From: an uncultured Brachyspira sp.
GTDB taxonomy: Bacteria > Spirochaetota > Brachyspiria > Brachyspirales > Brachyspiraceae
NCBI RefSeq assembly: GCF_910588665.1
Contig: NZ_CAJUPR010000007.1
Coordinates: 120,594-152,863 of the forward strand
Direction of reading: 5' to 3'
Length of the DNA stretch: 32,270 bases
Numbering within the stretch: the first letter of the stretch is position 1; each line of letters starts with the position of its first letter. Position numbers and translations under genes: made by a program. Under the pieces are notes generated by a model. The model was not told where the DNA came from. It saw nothing but the letters and a program-made list of their open reading frames with translations, and did not search any database. Below are positions 16,214 through 23,962 of this stretch, in pieces.

Positions 16214-17167
16214 ATGAAAATAGCAGACGAAATATTAATTTTAAGCGGCACAGCAAATCCTCAATTATCAGAAGATGTGGTTTCAAATCTAGGGCTTAAG
16301 TTAGGCAATATGGAAATTCGCAAATTTGCAGACGGTGAAACTTTTGTTCAGATAGAAGAAACGGTTAGAAATAAAGACACCTATATAATACAGCCTACAG
16401 GCCGTCCTTCAAGCAGCGAAAATTGGATGGAGCTTTACTGTATTATAGATGCTTTAAAGAGAGCCAGCGCCAAAAGAATTACAGCTGTTATACCTTATTA
16501 CGGATATTCTAGGCAGGACAGAAAAAATGAGCCTAGAGTTCCTATAACCGCTAAATTAGTGGCTAATCTTTTGTCTGAGGCGGGAGCTCATAGAGTTTTA
16601 GCTTTGGATTTGCATACGGCTCAGATACAGGGTTTTTTTGATATACCTGTAGATCATATGCTTTCAAAGAATGTCTTTTTAAATAAGATAAAAAAAGATC
16701 TTGATATGTCAAATTCTATTATAGTGTCTCCGGATATAGGAGGGGTCGGAAGAGCAAGAGCTATAGCTAAGCAGCTTAATCTTGATATAGCTATAATAGA
16801 TAAAAGAAGAGACAGGGCAAATGAATGCGAGGTAATGAATATTATAGGCGATGTTAATGGTAAAGATGCCATAATAATAGATGATATAATAGATACAGGC
16901 GGAACTCTCATAAAAACTATGCAGGCTCTAAAAAAAGCAGGTATGAGAAGAATATATGTATTTATAACTCATGCAGTATGTTCCGGCGATGTTTATGAGA
17001 GAATAAATGCAAGCGATATAGAAAAACTTTATATAACGGATAGTCTGAAAGTGATGAAGGACAGATTGGGAAGTAAAATAGAAGTTCTTTCAGTTGCTCC
17101 CGTTATTGCCGATGCTATCAGATATATACATATGGAGCTTTCCATAAGCGTTCTATTTGATAAGTAA
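16214..17167 (+). CDS. prs: Ribose-phosphate pyrophosphokinase (PRPP synthetase)
   Basis: Prs makes PRPP from ribose-5-phosphate and ATP, the precursor for purines, pyrimidines, His, Trp and NAD. The 317-residue protein has the class I landmarks. These are F-A-D-G-E near residue 38, the flexible-loop pattern Y-Y-G-Y-S-R-Q-D-R-K, the metal-binding D-L-H-T-A-Q-I-Q-G-F-F, and the PRPP loop D-D-I-I-D-T-G-G-T. The sequence is complete with no break. The ribosome-binding site is weak. The gene is followed at 19 bp by rplY, a prs-ctc-pth order common in bacteria. Confidence 0.96.
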   Translation: MKIADEILILSGTANPQLSEDVVSNLGLKLGNMEIRKFADGETFVQIEETVRNKDTYIIQPTGRPSSSENWMELYCIIDALKRASAKRITAVIPYYGYSRQDRKNEPRVPITAKLVANLLSEAGAHRVLALDLHTAQIQGFFDIPVDHMLSKNVFLNKIKKDLDMSNSIIVSPDIGGVGRARAIAKQLNLDIAIIDKRRDRANECEVMNIIGDVNGKDAIIIDDIIDTGGTLIKTMQALKKAGMRRIYVFITHAVCSGDVYERINASDIEKLYITDSLKVMKDRLGSKIEVLSVAPVIADAIRYIHMELSISVLFDK

Positions 17168-17186
17168 AATAAATAAGGATATAAAT

Positions 17187-17777
17187 ATGAGTGAGAATTA
17201 TACTATTAAAGCTTTACAGAGAGATACAAAATTTAAAAGCGCAGGACGTAAATTGCTTAATGAAGGTTATGCTTTAGCCACTCTTTACGGCGGAGAAAAT
17301 CAGTATTCTATTGCTGTAGAATTAAAAGAATTTGTTAAAGTGTTTTCATTAGCAGGTCAGCATGATATAATTACTCTGGATATACAAAATGATAAAGCAA
17401 GAGAAGTGCTGGTAAAAGACTATCAAATAGACGGTATTAAAAGAAATATAAGACATATAGATTTTTATGAAATTGACAGAAATAGAAAAATTAAAACTTA
17501 TGTGCCTATTCATATAGAAGGTACCCCAGAAGGCGTTCGTTTAGGCGGAGGAACATTAGAACAGGTTGAATACGGCTTAAATATTAAAGCATTTCCTGGT
17601 TCAATACCTAGAGAATTGGTTGTAGATGTGAGCGAGCTGAAAGTAGGAGATAGTCTGCATATTAGCGATATAAAGTTTCCTGAAGGCGTTGATCCTGTGG
17701 GAGATGCTTCTAAAGCTGTCGTTACAGTTGTTACTACTCAAGATGATGATGCTAATAATAAAGTTGCAGAGGCATAA
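17187..17777 (+). CDS. rplY: 50S ribosomal protein L25 / general stress protein Ctc
   Basis: L25 binds 5S rRNA. From the ATG at 17187, which has an AAGGAT ribosome-binding site, the protein has 196 residues. That is the long TL5/Ctc form: an N-terminal 5S-binding beta-barrel (about 1-95) and a C-terminal Ctc domain containing the I-P-R-E-L-V-V-D-V-S-E-L-K-V-G-D-S-L-H-I segment. A TTG at 17157 in the same frame overlaps prs and would add residues not typical of the family. It lies between prs and pth, as in many bacteria. Confidence 0.93.
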   Translation: MSENYTIKALQRDTKFKSAGRKLLNEGYALATLYGGENQYSIAVELKEFVKVFSLAGQHDIITLDIQNDKAREVLVKDYQIDGIKRNIRHIDFYEIDRNRKIKTYVPIHIEGTPEGVRLGGGTLEQVEYGLNIKAFPGSIPRELVVDVSELKVGDSLHISDIKFPEGVDPVGDASKAVVTVVTTQDDDANNKVAEA

Positions 17778-17800
17778 TATAGTTCTGGGATTACTATAAT

Positions 17801-18391
17801 ATGATGAAATTAGTAATGGGACTAGGAAATCCCGGCGAGCAATATAAAAATCATAGGCATAATGTCGGATATATGATTTTAGATAGAGTTGCTAAAAAAC
17901 TTAATGTGGATCTTGATATTAAAAAGAAAAAAACTGTTTTCGGAAAGGGTAAATCAGGTAAAATTGAATATCTTCTGCTGAAGCCTCAGACTTTTATGAA
18001 TCTTTCAGGAGAAGCTGCTTTATATATGGCTAGTTTTATGAAGATTACAGTTGAGAATATAATAGTTATATATGATGATATAGATATAGATATAGGAGAG
18101 TTTAAGATAATACCTTCGAAATCTGATAATTTTGAAGAAGAAATTAATGATATTGAAATAGATCATAATGGCATAAAGAGTATAAGAGATTCTCTGAAAA
18201 GCTACAACTTTACTAAAGTAGGTGTAGGTATAGGAGCATGCCCTGAAGGTGAAGAAAAAGCTGATTTTCTTTTATCTCCTTTTACCAAAGATGAAAGAAG
18301 AAAAATTAAAGATATATCCGAAAGTATTGTTGATGCCGTTTCTATTTCATTATTTGAATCTCCTAAGGCTGCTAAAAAGAAATATTCATGA
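17801..18391 (+). CDS. Peptidyl-tRNA hydrolase paralogue, divergent
   Basis: This is the first of two tandem Pth-like proteins, 196 residues long. The catalytic and binding residues of Pth seem kept: N10 (G-L-G-N-P-G), H20 (R-H-N-V-G), D93 (Y-D-D) and N123 (H-N-G-I-K-S). The loop before H-N-G, normally a glycine/serine-rich G-G-S-S-G-G, is replaced by a longer acidic stretch (about residues 106-121, with E-E-E-I-N-D-I-E-I-D). That loop borders the tRNA-binding crevice, so substrate handling may differ. The start could be 17801 or the adjacent ATG at 17804. Its stop codon overlaps the next pth start (ATGA), so both are translated together. Confidence 0.82.
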   Translation: MMKLVMGLGNPGEQYKNHRHNVGYMILDRVAKKLNVDLDIKKKKTVFGKGKSGKIEYLLLKPQTFMNLSGEAALYMASFMKITVENIIVIYDDIDIDIGEFKIIPSKSDNFEEEINDIEIDHNGIKSIRDSLKSYNFTKVGVGIGACPEGEEKADFLLSPFTKDERRKIKDISESIVDAVSISLFESPKAAKKKYS

Positions 18392-19272
18392 TTACTAAAT
18401 TAATTATAGGGCTAGGAAATCCTGGGTCTGAATATAAAAATAATAGGCATAATGTAGGCTTTATTATTATAGATAAGCTGGCTGAAAATTTTAATGTTTC
18501 TTTTGATAATAATAAAAAAAAATCATTATATGCCAGAGGAAAAGCTGAAAATATTGAATATGTTTTATTGAAACCTCAGACTTTTATGAATCTTTCAGGC
18601 GAATCTGCCGTTTATGCATCAAAATTCTTTAATGTAAAAACAGAAAACATAATAGTTATATATGATGATATGGATATACCTTTCGGAACTTTTAAAATAA
18701 AAAAGGGCGGAAGTTCAGGGGGGCATAATGGAATAAAAAGCATGATTTCTCATTTGCAAAGCGATAATTTTATTAGAATAAGAATAGGCATAGGCAGACC
18801 TTCTTACGGCAAAAAAGTTAATGATTATGTGCTTTCAAATTTCAGTAAAAAAGAAACAGACGAATTAAATACTTCGTTTTTAAATGATGTTATTGATGCA
18901 GTAAAAATAGTATTATTTGAATCTCCCGCAGCTGCTCAGAATAAATATAATAAAAAAGTAAATAATAAGATTAAAGACAGTAAAAATATGATTAAAATAA
19001 TAGCAAGAAATATTGTAAAACAAGATTCTAGGGATAGGTTTATAAAACTGGCAAAAGAACTTACAGCAAAAAGTAAAAAAGAAAGCGGATGTATTTCATA
19101 TAATTTATATGAAAGTACAGACGGAAAATATCTTACATTCATAGAAGAGTGGAAAGATGAAAAGGCTATTGAGGGTCATAATAATTCTGGGCATTTTAAA
19201 TCAATAGTTCCGCAATTGAGAGAATTGTCGGATGGAGAACCAGAAGTATCTATGTATAAAGAAGTAAAATAA
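18388..19272 (+). CDS. pth: Peptidyl-tRNA hydrolase fused to a C-terminal ABM (antibiotic biosynthesis monooxygenase-like) domain
   Basis: Residues 1-188 are a canonical Pth, which frees tRNA from peptidyl-tRNA that has dropped off the ribosome. N11, H21, D94 and N114 and the K-K-G-G-S-S-G-G-H-N-G loop are intact. After a basic, Asn/Lys-rich linker (189-200), residues 201-294 form an ABM/YgiN-type domain with V-K-Q-D-S-R-D-R-F, E-S-G-C-I-S-Y-N-L-Y-E-S and a final E-W-K-D segment. Such small dimeric domains occur in quinol monooxygenases and heme-degrading proteins. Pth normally ends near residue 190, so this is a fusion. The linker frame runs through an A6 tract (18952-18957); one A fewer would end Pth at a TAA two codons later. 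The gene overlaps its paralogue by 4 bases. Confidence 0.88.
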   Translation: MITKLIIGLGNPGSEYKNNRHNVGFIIIDKLAENFNVSFDNNKKKSLYARGKAENIEYVLLKPQTFMNLSGESAVYASKFFNVKTENIIVIYDDMDIPFGTFKIKKGGSSGGHNGIKSMISHLQSDNFIRIRIGIGRPSYGKKVNDYVLSNFSKKETDELNTSFLNDVIDAVKIVLFESPAAAQNKYNKKVNNKIKDSKNMIKIIARNIVKQDSRDRFIKLAKELTAKSKKESGCISYNLYESTDGKYLTFIEEWKDEKAIEGHNNSGHFKSIVPQLRELSDGEPEVSMYKEVK

Positions 19273-19297
19273 ACATTAAAAAATATGTTTTTATTTT
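19271..19297 (+). terminator. Weak terminator-like hairpin after pth-ABM
   Basis: The arms AAACAT (19271-19276) and ATGTTT (19285-19290) pair over 6 bp, and a T-rich tract follows. GC content is very low, so the stem is weak. It lies in the 18-bp gap between the convergent pth and rsbU-like genes and overlaps their ends. Confidence 0.3.
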
Positions 19298-20346
19298 TTT
19301 ATTTTGAATACTGCTATAGTAAAATCATCATCAGGCGACATATATGAAAGATAATCATAAAAATCTTTTTCTATATTATTTATTATGTTTTTTGCATTAG
19401 CGTTTCTATTATTAAAAATAACTTTTTTCAATCTTTCAATACTGTAAAAATCATACTTGTTTTTTGATCTTGAGGCTTCAGTTATTCCATCTGTATAAAA
19501 TATCAGTATATCATCTTTTTTTATATCTATAGTTTCTTCTTCATAGTATGCCTGCGGAAAAAGCCCTATTATTGTACCTCCTTTATTATATTCCTTTATT
19601 TCAGAGTTCTGAATTATTAAAAGCGGTGTATGCGAGGCATTCGAATATTTTATTTTATTATTTTTCAAATCTATCTCTGCCGCTGTCATAGTAAGATAAT
19701 AATTTATAGGCAGAATTTTTATTATATAATTATTTATATCATATATAAAAGAACTTGGGCATTTGAAAGAAGCTGCAAAATTTCTAAAAACTGTTTTAAT
19801 CATAGCAGTGATAATTGCCGCCTCAACTCCATGCCCGCTTATATCTGATATAATAAATAATATTCTATCGTCATTGAGATATACATAATCAAAAAAATCT
19901 CCGCCTATTGCTTCAAAAGGCTTATATAATGATGCTGATTCTATTGTATGCGTATTAGGCATTTTTTTAGGCATCATATTTTCCTGAAGTTTTCTTGCTT
20001 TTTTCATATCTTTTTTATATTGATTTTTTATATCATCTAATACATCATACCTTCCAAGTATATAGCTGTTTTTTTCTTTTAAACCTATTATAGCACTTTT
20101 ATAATCATTTATTATTGTGCTGTCTATTTTTGATAATCTTTGTATTTTGCCGTCATAGTCTTTTATTGAATATATTTTTAAAAAAATAGCTGCAGGTATT
20201 ATAAACAGTAAAAATAATATAAATAGCAATATAAAAATAAATTTGTTTTGATAATAAAAAATAGAAGCAATATTAAGAATTGCAAATAGCATAAAAAATA
20301 CTATAGAAATTAATTTAAAAAAAGTTAAAATCTGTTTATTTTTCAT
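19291..20346 (-). CDS. Membrane-anchored PP2C-type serine phosphatase (RsbU/SpoIIE family)
   Basis: A 351-residue protein with two N-terminal transmembrane helices (about 8-29 and 34-57). A coiled linker of about 50 residues leads to a SpoIIE/RsbU PP2C domain (about 115-350). Metal-binding aspartates are visible in G-G-D-F-F-D-Y, I-S-D-I-S-G-H-G, Y-T-D-G-I-T-E-A and the final D-D-D-F-T. The entry motif K-A-R-K-L-Q-E-N-M-M-P is typical of the family. Such phosphatases dephosphorylate anti-sigma-factor antagonists in partner-switching pathways. No antagonist or anti-sigma kinase gene is nearby, and there is no PAS, GAF or HAMP sensor domain, so the input is unknown. It is transcribed toward pth. 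Confidence 0.88.
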   Translation of the reverse strand: MKNKQILTFFKLISIVFFMLFAILNIASIFYYQNKFIFILLFILFLLFIIPAAIFLKIYSIKDYDGKIQRLSKIDSTIINDYKSAIIGLKEKNSYILGRYDVLDDIKNQYKKDMKKARKLQENMMPKKMPNTHTIESASLYKPFEAIGGDFFDYVYLNDDRILFIISDISGHGVEAAIITAMIKTVFRNFAASFKCPSSFIYDINNYIIKILPINYYLTMTAAEIDLKNNKIKYSNASHTPLLIIQNSEIKEYNKGGTIIGLFPQAYYEEETIDIKKDDILIFYTDGITEASRSKNKYDFYSIERLKKVIFNNRNANAKNIINNIEKDFYDYLSYMSPDDDFTIAVFKIKK

Positions 20347-20389
20347 ATTAATTTTTTAATTATTAGAATTATAAATTAATAAAATTACA

Positions 20390-20405
20390 GTAAACAGCTG
20401 TTTAC
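20390..20405. promoter_or_regulatory. Perfect 16-bp palindrome, candidate operator
   Basis: GTAAACAGCTGTTTAC is its own reverse complement. It lies between the divergent rsbU-like gene (44 bp from its start) and nanA (130 bp upstream). Its form fits a binding site for a dimeric regulator. Which gene it controls is not shown. Confidence 0.5.
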
Positions 20406-20494
20406 GATATAGATTATAACAAAAACATTATAGTTTGCAAATATTTTTTATAAAATAACAATTATAGATATTGCAAAAATCATACTTACTTTAT

Positions 20495-20509
20495 ACACTA
20501 TTATAGTGT
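20495..20509. promoter_or_regulatory. Palindrome overlapping the nanA promoter, candidate operator
   Basis: ACACTATTATAGTGT is a perfect palindrome around a central T. A candidate nanA promoter has TTGCAA at 20471-20476 and TACACT at 20494-20499, 17 bp apart, so the palindrome covers the -10 box and probable start site. A repressor bound here would block transcription. Confidence 0.5.
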
Positions 20510-20534
20510 GAAAATAATTTTAAGGAGAAATAGT

Positions 20535-21431
20535 ATGAACAAATGTGAAGGTATATTATCTGCTCTAATGACTCCGTTTAATAAAAACGGAAAATTAGAT
20601 GAAAAAGTTTTAAGAAAGTATATAAGGCATAATATAGATCATATGAAAGCGGATGGTTTATATGTAGGAGGTTCTACAGGAGAATGTCTTCTTATGTCTA
20701 AAGAAGAGAGAATAGCCGTTCTTGAAATAACTAAAGAAGAAGTAGCGGGAAAGATTCCTCTTATAGCGCATGTTGGAACATTGAATTTGAATGAAGCTTG
20801 TGAAATGGCTCAGAAGGCTGAAGAGCTGGGTTATGATTTAATATCCGCAGTTACTCCATACTATTATCCGTTTTCATTTGCAGATATTAGTAAATATTAT
20901 AATACCATATTAAAAGAAACAAAAAAAGTTCCGTTAGTAATTTATTTTCTGCCTACGCTTTCAAATAATAAAATATCATTAGATGAATTCGGAAAATTAT
21001 TTGAAGATAAAAGAGTAATGGGAATAAAATACACTTCTTCAGATGTGTTCCTGCTTGAAAGATTAATACAGAAATATCCTGATAAAATGATGTGGGCTGG
21101 TTTTGATGAAATGCTTATAGCTTATGCTTCTTACGGCTTAAGGTCAGGTATAGGCTCTACCTACAACATTCAGGCGCCTTTAGCTAAAAAAGTTATACAG
21201 GCAGTTGAAAATAAAGATATGAGCAAAGCTTTAAAAATACAGCATGATATGAATGATATCATTACGGTTTTATTAAATGTAGGAATATATCCTGCACTTA
21301 AAGAATGTGTTGCTTTATACGATTCTTCTGCAGCTGCTTATTGCAGGGCACCTATGGGAGGCAAAACTCTTGGAAAATCTGAGAAAAAAGTATTAAAAAA
21401 TATGTTTGATAAGTATTTATCTAAACTTTAA
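20535..21431 (+). CDS. nanA: N-acetylneuraminate lyase
   Basis: NanA splits N-acetylneuraminate into N-acetylmannosamine and pyruvate. The start at 20535 has an AAGGAG ribosome-binding site; a GTG at 20508 upstream would put that site inside the gene. The 298-residue protein is a class I (Schiff-base) aldolase with Lys165 (G-I-K-Y-T-S) and Tyr137 (V-I-Y-F-L-P) at the same numbers as in E. coli NanA. It also has the pyruvate-binding G-G-S-T-G-E and the G-I-G-S-T-Y-N-I segment that marks NanA rather than DapA. It heads a two-gene unit with the nanQ-like gene. No sialic acid transporter or nanE/nanK is in the window. Confidence 0.92.
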   Translation: MNKCEGILSALMTPFNKNGKLDEKVLRKYIRHNIDHMKADGLYVGGSTGECLLMSKEERIAVLEITKEEVAGKIPLIAHVGTLNLNEACEMAQKAEELGYDLISAVTPYYYPFSFADISKYYNTILKETKKVPLVIYFLPTLSNNKISLDEFGKLFEDKRVMGIKYTSSDVFLLERLIQKYPDKMMWAGFDEMLIAYASYGLRSGIGSTYNIQAPLAKKVIQAVENKDMSKALKIQHDMNDIITVLLNVGIYPALKECVALYDSSAAAYCRAPMGGKTLGKSEKKVLKNMFDKYLSKL

Positions 21432-21484
21432 TTACTTTTTTATGACTTTATGTTCTCGTTAAATATATTATTTAGGAGTATTTT

Positions 21485-21949
21485 ATGATATTAAAACCAA
21501 TAAATAGCGTTTTTAATCAAGATTTTCATAACTCTGTATGGAAGGCGAAAAACTATATCAGAGATCATTATGATGAATTAAAAAAGCTTCCTAACGGAAA
21601 ACATCTATTGGACAAAGAAATTTGCGAAGGTGCTTTTATCAATGTTACGGAATATGATAATAAAGATGATCCTCCTTGGGAATCTCATTTAAAATTTGTT
21701 GATGTGCAGATTATATTTGAAGGAGCTGAAGATTTCATAATAGCAAATACTTCCACTTTAAAACCGAAAACTTATGATGAAGCTGCGGATTATCATGATT
21801 GGGAAGGAGAGGGAGCGGTGCGTCTGACTTTATCTCAAGGAGAAATTTTAATACTTCTTCCGTACGATGCTCATAGAGTAGGGCTTCCCCCTAAAACAGG
21901 AAAAACTCATGTTAAAAAAGCAATAATTAAAGTTCCTTATCAATCTTAA
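21485..21949 (+). CDS. nanQ: YhcH/YjgK/YiaL family protein, N-acetylneuraminate anomerase (NanQ-like)
   Basis: The 154-residue cupin-like protein matches the YhcH/YiaL family in length. It has W-E-S-H-L-K-F-V-D-V-Q-I-I-F-E-G (about 67-82) and a later P-Y-D-A-H-R-V-G, whose His and Glu residues bind metal. NanQ speeds alpha/beta anomer conversion of sialic acid in E. coli. Position directly after nanA (53 bp, same strand, own ribosome-binding site TAGGAG) supports that role. Related proteins act on other sugars, so the family name is firmer than the substrate. Confidence 0.85.
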   Translation: MILKPINSVFNQDFHNSVWKAKNYIRDHYDELKKLPNGKHLLDKEICEGAFINVTEYDNKDDPPWESHLKFVDVQIIFEGAEDFIIANTSTLKPKTYDEAADYHDWEGEGAVRLTLSQGEILILLPYDAHRVGLPPKTGKTHVKKAIIKVPYQS

Positions 21950-21961
21950 TCAGGAAATAAG

Positions 21962-21995
21962 TTAAACGGCAGGTATTTATATATCAGCCGTTTAA
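21962..21995 (+). terminator. Hairpin after nanQ, probable terminator
   Basis: TTAAACGGC (21962-21970) pairs perfectly with GCCGTTTAA (21987-21995) across a 16-base loop, 12 bases after the nanQ stop. The following sequence is AT-rich, but its T-run is poor, so termination may depend on the second hairpin further on. Confidence 0.5.
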
Positions 21996-22094
21996 TTATA
22001 TATAAAAAATCAAATAAACTTTTAATTCTTAATATTATCAGTTATCTATATTAGTTTTATAATATATAATAAGTCTGTTTCACTAAATAAAAAT

Positions 22095-22137
22095 AAACGC
22101 TGTGATAAGCAGAATAAATTTTTATATCACAGCGTTT
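22095..22137. terminator. Bidirectional terminator between nanQ and hydA
   Basis: A perfect 13-bp stem (AAACGCTGTGATA at 22095-22107 with its complement at 22125-22137) has a 17-base loop. It is flanked by T-rich sequence on both strands. It lies 17 bp past the hydA stop on the minus strand and downstream of nanQ on the plus strand, so it can end both convergent transcripts. Confidence 0.8.
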
Positions 22138-22154
22138 TTATTTAATTTTATAAA

Positions 22155-23903
22155 TTATTTAGTATATTTTACATTAGCTTTATATTCTGTATGAAGGAAG
22201 TGATGAGATTTTTTTCCAAGCGGTTTTCCAAGAAAATCGTCATAAAGTTTTTTTAAGTTCTCATTTTCATGAGAGCATCTATGCTTAACGGATTTTTTAT
22301 CTTCATCATATAAGCCTTTAGCTCTGTCAATTCTTGTTTTGTTTGTAGTTCCGTAAGGCTGACCGCCTCCTCCTACGCATCCGCCTTGACAAGCCATAAC
22401 TTCTATAAAGCTGTAAGGAGGATTCTCTCCTTTTTCTTTAGCCTCTATAATCTCTTTCATTATAGTATCTACATTATGAAGTCCATTAACAACCGCAATT
22501 TTAACATCTTTATCAAGGATTTTAATAACGGCTCTTTTTACTCCGTCAAGTCCTCTCACATCTTCAAAATCAACATTACTTAGATTACTGCCTGTCATAA
22601 TATTATAAGCAGTTCTTAAAGCGGCTTCCATAACTCCGCCTGTAGCTCCGAATATAGTACCAGCTCCCGAATATTCTCCGAGTATGCTGTCAGATTCTTC
22701 AGGCTCAATTCCTGCAATATCTATACCGTAATGTTTTATCATTCTTGAAAATTCTCTTGTTGTAATTACCGCATCAACATCTTTATATCCGCTTGAATAC
22801 ATAGTTTCGTTTTTTCTTATCTCATTTTTTTTAGCTGTACAAGGCATAATAGACACATTAAAAATAGTTTTAGGATCTATATTTGCTTTTTCTGCATAAT
22901 ATGTTTTAGTCATAGGAGCCAGCATCATATGAGGGGATTTAGCGCTTGAAATATTATCAAGCAAATTCGGATAATATTCTTCAGCATATTTTACCCAAGC
23001 AGGACAGCATGAAGTTGTCATTGCACAAGCTCCGCCGCTTTCCGTGAATCTTTTAACAAATTCATGCGCTTCTTCCATAATAGTCAAATCAGCACCGAAA
23101 TTAGTATCAAATACAGCGTCAAATCCCATTAAACGCATAGCTGCATATATTTTTCCTGTAATATTATCCCCTGGTTTTAATCCGAAATACTCTCCTAAAG
23201 CCACTCTTACCGCAGGCGCCATTTGAACTGCAACATAAGTGTTAGGGTCATCAATAGCAGCCTGTACCTCCTGTGTCTGATCTTTTTCATATATAGCTGC
23301 AACAGGGCAGTGGGAAGCGCATTGTCCGCAGTCTACACAAGGCGAATCTTTTAATGAAACAGCGCCTGGAGCAAAATATGTATCAAACCCCCTATTAACA
23401 AAACCTAAAGCATGAACTCTCTGCATTTGCTGGCAAACAACAACGCATCTTCCGCATTTAATACATTTTTCAGGATTAAGAACTATGCTTCCAGCAGATT
23501 CGTCTCTAGGGTGATTTTGTTTAATATTGTCATATTTTGAGTTTCTGACACCGAAGTCTGCTGCGGCAACTTGAAGTTCGCATTCTCCGTTTCTTATGCA
23601 ATTTAAGCAATCATTCGGATGTGCAGATAATACCAATTCCAGTACGCCTTTTCTTACCGTATTTATTTCGGCATCATGAGTGATTATATCCATACCATTT
23701 TCAGCAACGGCAGAACATGCTCTGATATATTTGTTTTCCTGATTAGCTATTTTTACAACACATATTCCGCATGCTGATGTAGGAGGAATATCAGGGTGAT
23801 AACATAATGAAGGTATTTTTATTCCCAATTTTTTAGCTGCTTTTAATATAGTAGTTCCTTCTTCAACTTCTATCTGCTTGCCGTTTATTTTTATTTTAAC
23901 CAT
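22155..23903 (-). CDS. hydA: [FeFe]-hydrogenase catalytic subunit HydA (NADH-linked type)
   Basis: HydA makes or oxidises H2. The 582-residue protein starts with a plant-type [2Fe-2S] domain (C34, C45, C48, C63). A His-Cys3 [4Fe-4S] site (H95, C99, C102, C108) and a two-cluster ferredoxin domain (C147/C150/C153/C157 and C189/C192/C195/C199) follow. The H-cluster domain carries L1 T-S-C-C-P-A-W (C299, C300), L2 M-P-C-T-A-K-K-N-E (C355) and L3 M-A-C-Q-G-G-C (C505, C509), so all cluster ligands are present. L1 has Ala where many enzymes have Gly. It is the last gene of hydC-hydB-hydA on the minus strand, with an AAGGAG ribosome-binding site. Together they fit an NADH- or NADH/ferredoxin-linked trimeric hydrogenase. 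Maturases HydE, HydF and HydG are not in the window. Confidence 0.95.
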   Translation of the reverse strand: MVKIKINGKQIEVEEGTTILKAAKKLGIKIPSLCYHPDIPPTSACGICVVKIANQENKYIRACSAVAENGMDIITHDAEINTVRKGVLELVLSAHPNDCLNCIRNGECELQVAAADFGVRNSKYDNIKQNHPRDESAGSIVLNPEKCIKCGRCVVVCQQMQRVHALGFVNRGFDTYFAPGAVSLKDSPCVDCGQCASHCPVAAIYEKDQTQEVQAAIDDPNTYVAVQMAPAVRVALGEYFGLKPGDNITGKIYAAMRLMGFDAVFDTNFGADLTIMEEAHEFVKRFTESGGACAMTTSCCPAWVKYAEEYYPNLLDNISSAKSPHMMLAPMTKTYYAEKANIDPKTIFNVSIMPCTAKKNEIRKNETMYSSGYKDVDAVITTREFSRMIKHYGIDIAGIEPEESDSILGEYSGAGTIFGATGGVMEAALRTAYNIMTGSNLSNVDFEDVRGLDGVKRAVIKILDKDVKIAVVNGLHNVDTIMKEIIEAKEKGENPPYSFIEVMACQGGCVGGGGQPYGTTNKTRIDRAKGLYDEDKKSVKHRCSHENENLKKLYDDFLGKPLGKKSHHFLHTEYKANVKYTK

Positions 23904-23962
23904 AATTTTATACTCCTTAATAATATTTATTCTCTTTTTATATTATAATATCTGACTATTTT

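Noticed and set aside
20508..20534. GTG start nine codons upstream for nanA
   Set aside because: The AAGGAG ribosome-binding site lies inside this extension and serves the ATG at 20535; the Lys165 and Tyr137 numbering also fits the shorter form.
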